A stretch of DNA of 64,000 nucleotides from Anaerolineales bacterium (GTDB lineage Bacteria; Chloroflexota; Anaerolineae; Anaerolineales; Villigracilaceae), in NCBI GenBank assembly GCA_020634885.1, contig JACKAW010000010.1:1-64000 (forward strand), in the 5' to 3' direction. Under the pieces are notes generated by a model. The model was not told where the DNA came from, did no database searches, and saw nothing but the letters and a program-made list of their open reading frames with translations. Numbering within the stretch: position 1 is the stretch's first letter; each line of letters opens with the position of its first letter. The translations under genes and the position numbers were made by a program. Below, one piece after another: positions 52,187 through 61,238 of the stretch.

Positions 52187-53961
52187 AGTGCGTGCTCCAA
52201 AGGCAATAAGATTTGAAATACAGCGCCCTTATATTGGTCGCTTATTACATTGATGGAACCTTTCATCAAGGCAACCAGGTCCCTTGTAATTGAAAGACCA
52301 AGACCAATGCCGCGATTCTCATGCGACACTTCATTATTAACCTGTTTGAATGGGTCAAAAATATCAGCCAATGCATCTTGCGGGATGCCAACGCCGGTAT
52401 CAGAAACTACGATTTTCCAATGTTCTGCATCTTCCAACAAAAATGAAACCTTCACCACTCCTTCTGTTGTGAATTTCATGGCGTTTGCAACAAGGTTGAT
52501 GATGATCTGGCGCAGACGGCGTTCATCGCCCATGATCTGGGACGGTAGTTGCGGGTCTAAAAATCTCTTTAACTGCACGTTCTTTTTCTCTGTTGAAACA
52601 ACAAAACCGGCGCAGGAACTTTCCACCAAGTCGTTCAATAAAAATTCGCTTTTCTTAAGGATCAAATTTCCTGATTCGATCTGAGCTTGGTCCAGCAATT
52701 CTGAAACCATCTCATTCAGATGTTCCGCGCTTCTCAAGACCGTCTGCACCACCCGTTTTTGTTCTTTATTTAATTCCCCAAAATTATCCCCTTCCAATAA
52801 TTCCGCATACCCAATAATGCCCCCCAGTGGCGTGCGGAACTCATGGCTTACCTTTGCCAAAAAACGACTTTTCAAGGCATTGGCTTCTAACGCCTTATTA
52901 CGAGCCTCCAACAAAAGCTGTTGTGTCTCCTTTGTTTGGGTAATATCATGGATCGTGACAATGCCTCCAATGATCATCTGAAACCGATCACGCAAGGGGG
53001 AGTATGAAATCTCCAAATGCTGGTTTTCCCCATTCTCTTTGAGAAATTCAACCTCATGTCTCCCTTCGGTAAGGGTAAGGTCTTTTTCGGCAAGTTCTGC
53101 CCAATTGGAAAACAGTTGGGCAATACTGCTCCCAATCATTTCAGTTTTCAGGGACAATAACCTGTAGGCGGCAGGGTTTGAATCCACCACCCGGTTGTCC
53201 TTATCCAGGATGAGAACGCCATCTCTCAACCCCTCCACTACCACCTCGCGGGCTATTGGCGCGAGATCCAACATTCGGTGGCGCACTACTGCGAAGGTTA
53301 ATCCAAGCCCGGTAATGGAAAAGGCAAAGGGGGTCAAATCGATAAATATTGGAAGTATCTTGAAAATCGTAATAGCATTGGCAACCCACGGCACACTGAT
53401 CGCAATAAGGGTCCAAATCATTTGTCCACGATATTGGCGGGGCCATTTTATCAATGCCAATACAAGGAACACCACCCCACCTAGCAATCCAAGATACGAG
53501 TAAATGGCATGAATATTCCAATACCACCAACCATTTACCCCATTGATCAGAAGAAAATCCCCTTGGGTAATCAACGTTTGAGATACCCAGAACCACGGAC
53601 GAAAAGCCGGAGTAAAGATAACAATAATGGTGGAAATGGGGAGAAGTAATGCCAGCCCCACTCGAAGAGGCGTCAGCCAGTGCCCTCGCTCGGTATACTC
53701 AATGCTAAACAGCAGAAAAGAAAGTGGGGTAAATGCGATAAAGATAAACGAGATATTATTCCAAAATATTTTTGTTTCAAGATGAGCAGATGCCAGTTCT
53801 AAAATATATGCACTTTCCCAAAAGAACAATAGCAGCATCATAATGGCGAGGTATTTGGCGCCTTTTGCCTTGCGTCTGCGCCATATATAAATGGACAGCA
53901 ATCCTGGGATAATCCCCCCGATTACTAATGGAATTAATGAGGCTGAGAAAGAAAAAACCAT
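52183..53961 (-). CDS. 7TM sensor histidine kinase
   Basis: A 592-residue kinase. The N-terminal 215 residues contain seven hydrophobic segments like the 7TM N-terminal histidine kinase domain. Then a PAS domain (about 225-345), HisKA with H373 in VSHEFRTPLGG, and HATPase_c (about 475-590; N-box LVANAMKFT, G1 DTGVGIP, F-box FDPFKQVN, G2 GIGLGLS). It heads a three-gene operon with a receiver and map, each overlapping by four bases. Confidence 0.95.
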   Translation of the reverse strand: MVFSFSASLIPLVIGGIIPGLLSIYIWRRRKAKGAKYLAIMMLLLFFWESAYILELASAHLETKIFWNNISFIFIAFTPLSFLLFSIEYTERGHWLTPLRVGLALLLPISTIIVIFTPAFRPWFWVSQTLITQGDFLLINGVNGWWYWNIHAIYSYLGLLGGVVFLVLALIKWPRQYRGQMIWTLIAISVPWVANAITIFKILPIFIDLTPFAFSITGLGLTFAVVRHRMLDLAPIAREVVVEGLRDGVLILDKDNRVVDSNPAAYRLLSLKTEMIGSSIAQLFSNWAELAEKDLTLTEGRHEVEFLKENGENQHLEISYSPLRDRFQMIIGGIVTIHDITQTKETQQLLLEARNKALEANALKSRFLAKVSHEFRTPLGGIIGYAELLEGDNFGELNKEQKRVVQTVLRSAEHLNEMVSELLDQAQIESGNLILKKSEFLLNDLVESSCAGFVVSTEKKNVQLKRFLDPQLPSQIMGDERRLRQIIINLVANAMKFTTEGVVKVSFLLEDAEHWKIVVSDTGVGIPQDALADIFDPFKQVNNEVSHENRGIGLGLSITRDLVALMKGSINVISDQYKGAVFQILLPLEHAL

Positions 53962-54055
53962 GGTTTCCCTCCTTTAGAGGAATCTTCTTAAAATTCCAAC
54001 GACTATCGCGAGCATCAATCTATTATATCAATTACAAAATTACAGCAGACAATTT

Positions 54056-54664
54056 TCACAATCTTTCCAAGATCACTCGCCGCAGTTCATCCTGTACAGA
54101 CTCCCATGCCTGCTCCGAGTTGACCAACACCCACCTCTCCGGTTCAGCGTTGACCATCTCCAAATACCCGACGCGGACTCGTTTGTGAAAATCCACAGTT
54201 TTGGCATCCATGCGGTTCCACTCATTATCTTTCTTCTTTCGTCCCAAGCCCACTTCCACATCCAGATCGAGCAAAACTGTCAGATCAGGCTTTAAGCCGC
54301 CAGTAGCATATTTGACCAAGGCACGAATCTCATCCAAATCCTGCTGATGACCATAGCCCTGATACGCAATGGTCGAATCATAATATCGGTCAGAAAGGAC
54401 GATCTCGCCATCCGCAAGGCGCGGTTTGATAACCTGCTCCACAATTTGAGCGCGGGCAGATTGATAGAGCAAGGTTTCAGTGCGAGCGTGCATTTCAGCA
54501 TTCTTCATATCATGCAGCACATCACGAATCTGCTCACTGATCGATGTTCCGCCGGGTTCACGGGTGGGAAAGACCGTATAGCCCTTCTCGCGCAGAAATT
54601 CTACAAGATGGGGAATATGGGATGTTTTGCCCGAGCCTTCGGGACCTTCAAGAGTAATGAACAT
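54056..54664 (-). CDS. tmk: Thymidylate kinase
   Basis: Tmk phosphorylates dTMP to dTDP, an essential DNA-precursor step. The 202-residue length is normal. P-loop LEGPEGSGKTS near residue 4, TREPGG (dTMP binding), and DRYYDSTIAYQGYG. Complete with no odd features. Flanked by two short palindromes on the upstream side. Confidence 0.97.
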   Translation of the reverse strand: MFITLEGPEGSGKTSHIPHLVEFLREKGYTVFPTREPGGTSISEQIRDVLHDMKNAEMHARTETLLYQSARAQIVEQVIKPRLADGEIVLSDRYYDSTIAYQGYGHQQDLDEIRALVKYATGGLKPDLTVLLDLDVEVGLGRKKKDNEWNRMDAKTVDFHKRVRVGYLEMVNAEPERWVLVNSEQAWESVQDELRRVILERL

Positions 54665-54673
54665 AATTTATCC

Positions 54674-54776
54674 GTAGGGACAGGGCTTACCCCTGTCCAT
54701 GTGTTTTATTTCACGTCATAATAATACAAAACGGCAAATATAGAAAATAAAAGGGCGACCTTCACGGTCGCCCCTA
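54674..54776. repeat. Pair of short palindromes with inverted GTAGGG/CCCTAC ends
   Basis: GGACAGGG-CTTAC-CCCTGTCC (54678-54698) and GGGCGACC-TTCAC-GGTCGCCC (54753-54773) lie about 55 bp apart. The outer ends read GTAGGG and CCCTAC. The second palindrome, followed by TTTTATTTT on the minus strand, also acts as terminator of the R3H ATPase gene. REP/BIME-like in appearance. Confidence 0.65.
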
Positions 54777-54780
54777 CAAA

Positions 54781-56370
54781 TTATTCTCGAAATATTCTTA
54801 CATGCCTGCGCGGCTCTTTCCCATACGAATGAGAAACCAACTCGGCATCACGCGCCATTTCATGTTGCAAGCGGCGCACAAGTGAAGGTCCCGGCGGCAG
54901 GTCTACAAAGCGTTCACCGTTCAGAACCGCGCTAATGGCTTCTTTCGCCTGATCGCGGATATCCTCCATATTGTCGCGCTGTACGTGCTCGGTCAAGCTA
55001 TACAGGTCGCTGATGAATTGCTCGGTCTGCGAAACCGAATTCGCGCGCAGCACATAGATCGGCATTCCGCGCGCCTCGGCATCCATGATGGTGTGCTCGC
55101 GGTTACGGTAGTACGTCCGCAGCGTCACCAATACATCGGCTTCGGCAACATCGGTTACAACAACCGCCGGAACACCAAGCCGCTTCGCAGATTGCTGGAG
55201 ACGGTTGCGTGCCACGCCATACGCAAAGATGCGGATGGTCTGCAATTTTGTGCCAAGGTTCGGAACCTGTGTCGGAGTAGGTAAATGTTCGACGGGCTGA
55301 GAAACAGGCTGCTGACGTCGAGTTCGAAGCGGGGTTTTCGTCGGCGCTTCAGTTCTGGACTTTGGAGCGGGTGCGGCTTTCTCGATCTTGATCTCACCCG
55401 TTTCATCGCGCGTGCGCACTTCTGGCGGGATGGGTGCATCACGCAGCAACGAATCGACCGAGGTCATAATATCGGCGTGAACGGTGAAGCGGTCGCGGGT
55501 TTGAATTTCGATCAGCACATCAAAGGTTGGCGGCGCACGGCGTTCGAGCACGGTCTTCTGCGTACCACGACGGCGGGCTTCTTCGTCAGAGAGGGTTACG
55601 GCTTCAATGCCGCCCACAAGGTCACTGAGTGTGGGATTAAGCAAAAGGTTATCAAGCGTTTGCCCGTGCGCCGTGCCAATAAGTTGCACGCCGCGTTCTG
55701 CAATGGTACGAGCAGCAAGCGCTTCGAGTTCGCGCCCAATTTCATCAATGACGATCACTTCGGGGTTGTGGTTTTCCACGGCTTCGATCATCACCTCATG
55801 CTGAAGCATCGGCTCGCGGACTTGCATACGACGCGCCTTGCCCACCGCCGGGTGCGGCACATCGCCATCGCCGCCAATTTCATTGGATGTATCAACGATG
55901 ACCACGCGTTTATTTTCCGCAAGGATGCGAGCGGCTTCGCGCAAGAGCGTTGTTTTACCAACACCCGGGCGCCCCAGGATCAAAACGGATTTACCCGATT
56001 CGATCAGGTCTTGGATGATATCCACCGTGCCATACACGGCGCGACCTACGCGGCAAGTGAGCCCGACAATGGCGCTGCGTCGATTCTTAATGGCAGAGAT
56101 ACGATGAAGTGTTCGCTCCATACCGGCGCGGTTGTCGGCATCGAACGTACCAATCCGTTCGGTGACGTGGTCGATCTCAGCACGGGTGATCTCGGTATTC
56201 AGCAGGGCGATCTCACCATCCACAAAACGAGCGGTGGGAATGCGCCCAAGGTCAATGACGATCTCAAGTAATTTATCGTTGTTATTTGCCTTCTCCACCG
56301 CATGGCGCAGGTTGGATGGGAGTACATCTAACAGGGCTTCGAGATCATCTGTAATTCTGTGTTGTGTCAT
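54781..56370 (-). CDS. AAA-type ATPase with C-terminal R3H domain (SpoIIIAA/Ycf45-like)
   Basis: A 529-residue protein. The ATPase domain has Walker A GRPGVGKTTL near residue 134 and Walker B VIVIDEIGRELEAL, then a sensor-like IGTAHGQTLDN. A proline-rich linker (about 335-375) is followed by a region with VVVTDVAEADVLVTL and finally an R3H-type single-stranded nucleic-acid binding end (R3H-like RRLQHEMARDAELVSHSYG). The same architecture is found in many bacteria and plastids (Ycf45) with unclear function. The ATG at 56370 is supported by an upstream extended -10 promoter. Confidence 0.9.
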   Translation of the reverse strand: MTQHRITDDLEALLDVLPSNLRHAVEKANNNDKLLEIVIDLGRIPTARFVDGEIALLNTEITRAEIDHVTERIGTFDADNRAGMERTLHRISAIKNRRSAIVGLTCRVGRAVYGTVDIIQDLIESGKSVLILGRPGVGKTTLLREAARILAENKRVVIVDTSNEIGGDGDVPHPAVGKARRMQVREPMLQHEVMIEAVENHNPEVIVIDEIGRELEALAARTIAERGVQLIGTAHGQTLDNLLLNPTLSDLVGGIEAVTLSDEEARRRGTQKTVLERRAPPTFDVLIEIQTRDRFTVHADIMTSVDSLLRDAPIPPEVRTRDETGEIKIEKAAPAPKSRTEAPTKTPLRTRRQQPVSQPVEHLPTPTQVPNLGTKLQTIRIFAYGVARNRLQQSAKRLGVPAVVVTDVAEADVLVTLRTYYRNREHTIMDAEARGMPIYVLRANSVSQTEQFISDLYSLTEHVQRDNMEDIRDQAKEAISAVLNGERFVDLPPGPSLVRRLQHEMARDAELVSHSYGKEPRRHVRIFRE

Positions 56371-56613
56371 AGTAAAGTACCGGTTTCCATTTTAGGCTTG
56401 CCCTGCAACTGACAAAAAAGCCAATTGAAGGGTATCAAGCGGCGCATTAAATCAAAAAAGAAAAGAACACGCGAAATACTCAAGCGCGGTTTGGGTTTTA
56501 AGGGTGAAGGGGAATGTGAATATAAATCATGACGGTGTACCTTGCCTTTCCGGGGCGTCACATGCAGAGTTTCATGTGTCAGGCATCATGTGCCGATTTG
56601 TAGTGGCGGGAAT

Positions 56614-56622
56614 ATTATAGCA
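56614..56622 (-). promoter_or_regulatory. Extended -10 promoter of the R3H ATPase
   Basis: Minus strand reads TGCTATAAT: a perfect TATAAT (56614-56619) with TG one base ahead. No clear -35 box. It would leave a leader of about 235 nt. Confidence 0.45.
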
Positions 56623-56728
56623 GGTCGCCGGTTAACGCATTGTTAGAGGTGCGTGTTAATTTCCTTCAAATTGTCTGACCAATTCCTCGTAAACAAAAAA
56701 AAACTGGATCAGAGGAAAACGTATCAGC

Positions 56729-56734
56729 TATAAT
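56729..56734 (+). promoter_or_regulatory. Candidate -10 box of the AP2 gene
   Basis: A perfect TATAAT 42 bp upstream of the ATG, with only a poor -35 match. Confidence 0.4.
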
Positions 56735-56776
56735 AGCTCGCTACTATCTTTATTTACGAAAGGAATTTAAAAAGCA

Positions 56777-57238
56777 ATGAGTAATTACTCTTTGAGGGGT
56801 ATCAGCAGGATACACTCAAAGGGGGCTGGCTGGTTAGTCAGGTTGTATCGAAATGCTAAAGTGATCACAAAACTCTTTAGCGATGGCGTTTACGGGAGCT
56901 CCGATAAGGCATTAAAAGCAGCACAGGCTTATCATCGGCAGGCTCAAATAAAATTTCCACCCATCGAAAAACCTCCTTTTCGAGAAACGCCGCTTCGAAA
57001 TAACAGGTCTGGTTACAATGGCATTTGTGAGACTTTTAGCCGCACAAGAAAAGGCGAAAAAATCTCGTGCTGGAATGTCAGTTGGTATAACCCGCCAAAC
57101 AAGTTAAACAGCAAAAAGTTCTATTTTCACGATCCGCAAGAACGCAAACAAGCCTTGAAAGAAGCCCTCCAATTTCGAAAGGAGCGCGAAGCCGAAATTT
57201 TAAAGAGATCGCGCAGAAGGCGAAAGATCACAACTTAA
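56777..57238 (+). CDS. Small protein with two AP2-type DNA-binding domains
   Basis: A 153-residue basic protein. Two AP2-like units are visible: one at about 6-60 (LRGISRIHSKGAGWLVRLYR then a helix AYHRQAQIKF) and one at about 78-143 (GYNGICETF then WNVSWY, then FHDPQERKQALKEALQFRKE). Each fits the AP2 pattern of three strands followed by one helix. In bacteria AP2 domains usually sit beside an HNH homing endonuclease; no HNH is present here or next door. It could be a stand-alone DNA-binding protein, or what is left of a homing endonuclease. The C-terminus ends in KRSRRRRK, strongly basic. Confidence 0.8.
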   Translation: MSNYSLRGISRIHSKGAGWLVRLYRNAKVITKLFSDGVYGSSDKALKAAQAYHRQAQIKFPPIEKPPFRETPLRNNRSGYNGICETFSRTRKGEKISCWNVSWYNPPNKLNSKKFYFHDPQERKQALKEALQFRKEREAEILKRSRRRRKITT

Positions 57239-57249
57239 GGTATACATGC

Positions 57250-57296
57250 AATACTGCCTGTAAAAATTAGAACAATTTTTACAGGCAGTATTCTTT
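57250..57296 (+). terminator. Strong terminator after the AP2 gene
   Basis: AATACTGCCTGTAAAAATT pairs perfectly over 19 bp with AATTTTTACAGGCAGTATT, loop AGAAC, then CTTTT. Confidence 0.9.
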
Positions 57297-57308
57297 TGTA
57301 CTCCAAAC

Positions 57309-58145
57309 TTAGATGTGTAGTTTGCCTTGCTGCCAATTCCGCAGCACCAAATAGGCAATTGGCAGGCTCAGGCTCATACCAGAAATTTTTATACTCTTTC
57401 CATTCGTCAGTTGCAAAAAGATAAAGTAATGCCTCCCATTGCGGGTTTGGGTATAACGCAGTTGCACAAAGCTCACTTCACTTGCATGGATAATGCGTTC
57501 GCTTAAAATATATCGCAGGGTTAGCTGGTCGCCTTCCATCAAAACAACCCGGGGTGCAGAGAGGAACATTCCAACAAAAGCCAGGAGCATCAAAAACAAG
57601 ATTGCAAAAGGAATGAGGTTTTCAACAGACAAATTACCCGAGGCTAAAAGTTCTGAAACAAAAAAAACAATAAAGCCAAGGAACAACAAAAGGAAAACGC
57701 CCAGGGAGGTGAAGAAGCCAAGTCCGCGCCGCATTTCAGGGTAATCTCGAGGCGAAAAAAGTTCAGGGCGTTTCGCGCCAACCGCCTCGATCACTTCCAA
57801 ATACCCGGGCATACGCGAACTGATAGACAAATTCACATCCTCATCGCGGCTGTGCAATTTCATCGTGCCGCCCCAGCCTGATACATGCCCGATCTCCATC
57901 CAACGCAGGGTCTTCGCCCCAAACAAACCCTGAACCGAAATTTCATCATCTGAAACAATGGTTTTGGAAGTTAAGGAAATAAAAAGCAATCCAAAAATAA
58001 ACGCCATAAATGCCAGGACGGGTATCGCATATTGCGTCAACGCCGACCCAAAGGCAGTCCACACAATGCCCAAAAAGAACAAAAAAACAATGGCGATCAA
58101 AATCAACAACAAGGGTGAAGTTTTATAAACACGAGGCTCGTTCAT
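57309..58145 (-). CDS. Four-TM membrane protein with PH-like segments
   Basis: A 278-residue protein. Two hydrophobic segments (about 10-30 and 37-57), a soluble segment (about 60-130; VSDDEISVQGLFGAKTLRW), two more hydrophobic segments (about 142-165 and 177-200), and a C-terminal soluble segment (about 205-278; LRYILSERIIHASEVSFVQL). Each soluble segment starts with a beta-strand pattern like bacterial PH domains. No named family recognised. Single gene; function unknown. Confidence 0.75.
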   Translation of the reverse strand: MNEPRVYKTSPLLLILIAIVFLFFLGIVWTAFGSALTQYAIPVLAFMAFIFGLLFISLTSKTIVSDDEISVQGLFGAKTLRWMEIGHVSGWGGTMKLHSRDEDVNLSISSRMPGYLEVIEAVGAKRPELFSPRDYPEMRRGLGFFTSLGVFLLLFLGFIVFFVSELLASGNLSVENLIPFAILFLMLLAFVGMFLSAPRVVLMEGDQLTLRYILSERIIHASEVSFVQLRYTQTRNGRHYFIFLQLTNGKSIKISGMSLSLPIAYLVLRNWQQGKLHI

Positions 58146-58315
58146 TTATGATCCTTTTCTGAAATAAATGTCCATAAAGAACTATACAACAGAACCTATC
58201 AAAATAGCTATAGCTCTTCTTTCCTCCCTTCCAACCTCTCGCCCCTGTATAGATGCCGCAATCAAAAATTGCAATTTACCCCTTCTAAAAAAGCGCAATT
58301 TTTGACCGCGCTGGG

Positions 58316-58321
58316 TATAAT
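58316..58321 (+). promoter_or_regulatory. -10 box six bases before the DUF389 gene start
   Basis: A perfect TATAAT ends at 58321 and the ATG begins at 58328. No Shine-Dalgarno precedes this ATG. Transcription could start at or next to the ATG, giving a leaderless mRNA. No matching -35 box at normal spacing. Confidence 0.35.
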
Positions 58322-58327
58322 TGCACC

Positions 58328-59641
58328 ATGTCTATGCAAGAAGATCAAAACCTGCCCCTCGAACCAGTTAAACCAGAACCCACCACACCTCTGCCGCCCA
58401 GGCGCAGACGCGTTACGCGGCGTTCCCACATCCCCACCGATGCGGCAGGACAAGCAGAATTAATCGCATCTCTCGCGCGCCGCGCCTACCCATCCATCGA
58501 ACTATTCGTCTTCTCCCTGGTATGCGGCGCAATTCTTGGGCTGGGCTACCTGCTCGATTCGCAAGCCGTCATCCTGTTTGGTATATTGGTTGCCCCACTC
58601 ATGACCCCCTGGGTAGGCTTTTTACTTGCCATGCTCACCGGCTCGCTCCGCTTCATGTTTGAAACCCTCATGGCGCTGCTCATCAGCCTGATCTTTGTTT
58701 TTGTGGGCGGGCTGCTTACCGGGTTTGCCGCGCGTCTCTTAATGCCCATCACCCTCAACAACATATACATCCATTCACGACTTTGGATACCAGAGTTGGT
58801 CGTCTTTGTCATCGGAGCCATCACCCTCGTCATTTCCTTCGCCCGCTCAGAAGACAAACCCTTCCTCCCCAGCGTCCTCATTGCATACGCATTTTTTCTC
58901 CCCATCAGCGCCTCAGCATTTGGGCTGAGCGCAGGGCTGCCCAACGTTTGGCTGCAAGGCTTACTCGTCTTCCTCACCCACTTTGCACTCACCAGCACCA
59001 TCGGGCTTGTCACCCTGCTCATCCTGCGTTTGCGTCCCACTACTGGCGGCATCATGCTCAGCGTGATCATGATCTTAGCGTTTGCCGCCATCCTCATCAC
59101 ATTGATCGGATCAGGCTCCCCCACTACCCAAACAGATGTGCCGCAAGCCACACCCACCAACGCGAATCAAGAAACGCCTCTCTCTCCAACCGAAGACCTG
59201 TCCGGTAAACCCGAGCCGAGTGCCACGCCGTTGGTTCAGGCAGCCACAAATACCCCCACTGCCAATAACATCACTCCCAGCCCCGTGCCGGTGACGTTGG
59301 AAATCACCCTCCCGCCCACCCAAACCCCCACCATCACACTCACCATCCCACCTGAACCGGTGTACGGCAAGGTACGAGCCAATGAAGGCGGCGGCGCAAA
59401 CCTTCGTGACGCCCCCGGCGGAACCTATGTGATGACCCTGCTCAATGGCACCATTGTTGAAACCTATTCAGAATTCCAGTTGGTTAACGGCACAACCTGG
59501 GTAAAGGTTTTCGCACAGGTCAACGGACAACGCATCGAAGGCTGGCTGCTCGAATCGGTCATTTCATACGCCACCCCCGCACCAGATTTTCAACCTTCGT
59601 CCACACCGCAAGGCACACCCACTATCATCGTTACCCCCTAA
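58328..59641 (+). CDS. DUF389 membrane protein with C-terminal SH3-like domain
   Basis: A 437-residue protein. An N-terminal basic/proline-rich segment (about 1-40), then six hydrophobic segments with the DUF389 pattern GAILGLGYLLDSQAVILFGILVAPLM region (about 55-260), a Thr/Pro-rich spacer (about 262-345) and a bacterial SH3-type domain (about 350-425; VRANEGGGANLRDAPGG, VNGTTWVKVFA, GWLLESVISY). The SH3 part would lie outside the membrane and might bind cell wall. The start is either this ATG or the in-frame ATG two codons later. Role unknown. Confidence 0.88.
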   Translation: MSMQEDQNLPLEPVKPEPTTPLPPRRRRVTRRSHIPTDAAGQAELIASLARRAYPSIELFVFSLVCGAILGLGYLLDSQAVILFGILVAPLMTPWVGFLLAMLTGSLRFMFETLMALLISLIFVFVGGLLTGFAARLLMPITLNNIYIHSRLWIPELVVFVIGAITLVISFARSEDKPFLPSVLIAYAFFLPISASAFGLSAGLPNVWLQGLLVFLTHFALTSTIGLVTLLILRLRPTTGGIMLSVIMILAFAAILITLIGSGSPTTQTDVPQATPTNANQETPLSPTEDLSGKPEPSATPLVQAATNTPTANNITPSPVPVTLEITLPPTQTPTITLTIPPEPVYGKVRANEGGGANLRDAPGGTYVMTLLNGTIVETYSEFQLVNGTTWVKVFAQVNGQRIEGWLLESVISYATPAPDFQPSSTPQGTPTIIVTP

Positions 59642-59656
59642 TATTTCAATATTTTT

Positions 59657-59695
59657 AGGTGACAGTCTTTTGACGAAAAGGCTGTCACCTTTTTA
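59657..59695 (+). terminator. Terminator after the DUF389 gene
   Basis: AGGTGACAG pairs with CTGTCACCT; TCTTTT and GAAAAG can pair inside it; TTTTT follows. Confidence 0.85.
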
Positions 59696-59719
59696 TGTCA
59701 ACTACTTAAAGGAGTTTCC

Positions 59720-61168
59720 ATGCCCATTCATTTTGGCACCGACGGCTGGCGCGCCGTCATTTCAGATAGTTTCACATTCAGCAACTTACGCATGGTTTCG
59801 CAAGCCATTGCCGATGCCGTTGCCTCAGATCACTGGGATAAGACAGACTCAGTGGATGAGAAAAAGATCGTCATCGGCTACGATACCCGTTTTCTCTCAG
59901 ACCGTTTTGCAGGTGAAGTGGCGCGTGTGCTCGCCGCAAATGGATTCAGCGTCCTGCTCGCCCAGTCTGATTCGCCCACCCCTGCCATTTCGTATGCCGT
60001 CAAGAAAAATAACGCCATTGCAGGTGTAATGATCACAGCATCTCACAATGCCCCGCGCTACAACGGCATGAAACTAAAAGGCGCATTTGGCGGGTCTGCC
60101 CTGCCGGAACAATGCCGCCGCGTGGAAGTGTACATCAACGACAATGAGGAACAAGCACGCGGACCCAACCTGATGGATTTCAACAAAGCGAGAGACGCGG
60201 GCTTGATCCAAAAATTCAACCCCCTGCCTGCCTACTTCGACCATCTGCGTACGTTGATCAACACAGACATCATTGCCGATAATCCGCAGCGTTTTGTAGC
60301 CGATGCCATGTACGGCTCTGGCAGAGGTGTGATCAAAGCCTTCCTGCAAGGTACAGGCTGCGAAATTCATGAAATTCGCGGTGAGATGAACCCGGGGTTT
60401 GGTGGTATTCACCCTGAACCCATCGCAAAGAACCTTGGCGCATTAGCCAGCGCGGTCAGTTCCGGGTTTGGTAATTTTGGTGTGGTCACCGATGGTGACG
60501 CCGACCGCATCGGTGCAATGGACGAACGCGGCAATTTTGTAGACCCGCACAAGATCATGGCGCTTTCCCTCAAATACCTGGTTGAAAAGCGCGGCATGAG
60601 CGGGTCTGTCGTCCGCACGGTTTCAACCACTCGCATGATAGACCGTCTTGCCAAACGCTATGGCATGAAAGTTCACGAAACTCCGGTTGGCTTTAACCAT
60701 ATCGCTGATATTATGATGAATGAAGATGTGCTCATCGGCGGCGAAGAATCTGGCGGCATTTCGTTCAAGGGACACATTCCCGAGGGCGATGGTCCGATCA
60801 TGGGGTTGCTGTTGGTCGAAATGCTGGCGGCTTCGGGCAAATCTTTGGGAGCAATGGTAGATGAGTTGCTTGAAGATGTGGGTCCCGCTTTTTATGAACG
60901 TGTAGACCTGCGCTTGAGCCGTCCTGTTGCCAAGGCAGAAATGACGGATTACCTCACTCAAAATGCTCCGGCTGAAATTGGCGGCGAGAAGGTGGCAGAG
61001 ATCAGTCAACGTGACGGGGTGAAGTACATCATGTCTGATGATTCCTGGCTTTTAGTCCGCCCAAGTGGTACTGAGCCTGTGCTGCGAGTTTATGCCGAAG
61101 GGCGTACACAGGAAATGGTCAAATCTCTTTTGGGGTATGGTCAAAAAGTGGCTGAAAGCGTTTCGTAA
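59720..61168 (+). CDS. Phosphoglucomutase/phosphomannomutase family enzyme
   Basis: A 482-residue alpha-D-phosphohexomutase. The four expected motifs are present: the N-terminal FGTDGWRAVIS, the catalytic serine in TASHNAPRYNG, the magnesium loop DGDADRIG, and the sugar-binding GEESGGISFKGH, then the C-terminal phosphate-binding loop RPSGTEPVLR. It converts glucose- or mannose-1-phosphate and 6-phosphate forms. AAAGGAG precedes the ATG. Which sugar cannot be told without comparison. Confidence 0.95.
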   Translation: MPIHFGTDGWRAVISDSFTFSNLRMVSQAIADAVASDHWDKTDSVDEKKIVIGYDTRFLSDRFAGEVARVLAANGFSVLLAQSDSPTPAISYAVKKNNAIAGVMITASHNAPRYNGMKLKGAFGGSALPEQCRRVEVYINDNEEQARGPNLMDFNKARDAGLIQKFNPLPAYFDHLRTLINTDIIADNPQRFVADAMYGSGRGVIKAFLQGTGCEIHEIRGEMNPGFGGIHPEPIAKNLGALASAVSSGFGNFGVVTDGDADRIGAMDERGNFVDPHKIMALSLKYLVEKRGMSGSVVRTVSTTRMIDRLAKRYGMKVHETPVGFNHIADIMMNEDVLIGGEESGGISFKGHIPEGDGPIMGLLLVEMLAASGKSLGAMVDELLEDVGPAFYERVDLRLSRPVAKAEMTDYLTQNAPAEIGGEKVAEISQRDGVKYIMSDDSWLLVRPSGTEPVLRVYAEGRTQEMVKSLLGYGQKVAESVS

Positions 61169-61184
61169 AAAAACACTTTACGTT

Positions 61185-61224
61185 AAACAAAAACTCACTC
61201 CGGCTTTGGAGTGAGTTTTTGTTT
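61185..61224. terminator. Bidirectional terminator after the phosphohexomutase
   Basis: AAACAAAAACTCACTCC pairs with GGAGTGAGTTTTTGTTT around a 6-base loop. Confidence 0.95.
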
Positions 61225-61238
61225 GGTTGCAGAAACAG

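Larger units (their letters stand above)
56371..56776. other. 406-bp gene-free region between divergent genes
   Basis: No supported gene. Contains a leftward promoter (56614-56622) for the ATPase, an imperfect palindrome CACATG...CATGTG near 56559-56578, and a TATAAT (56729-56734) about 43 bp before the AP2 gene with only a weak -35 box (CTGGAT). Confidence 0.75.

Noticed and set aside
57309..58145. Calling the protein a PH-domain transporter subunit
   Set aside because: The PH similarity is only by beta-strand pattern; no signature residue supports a named family.
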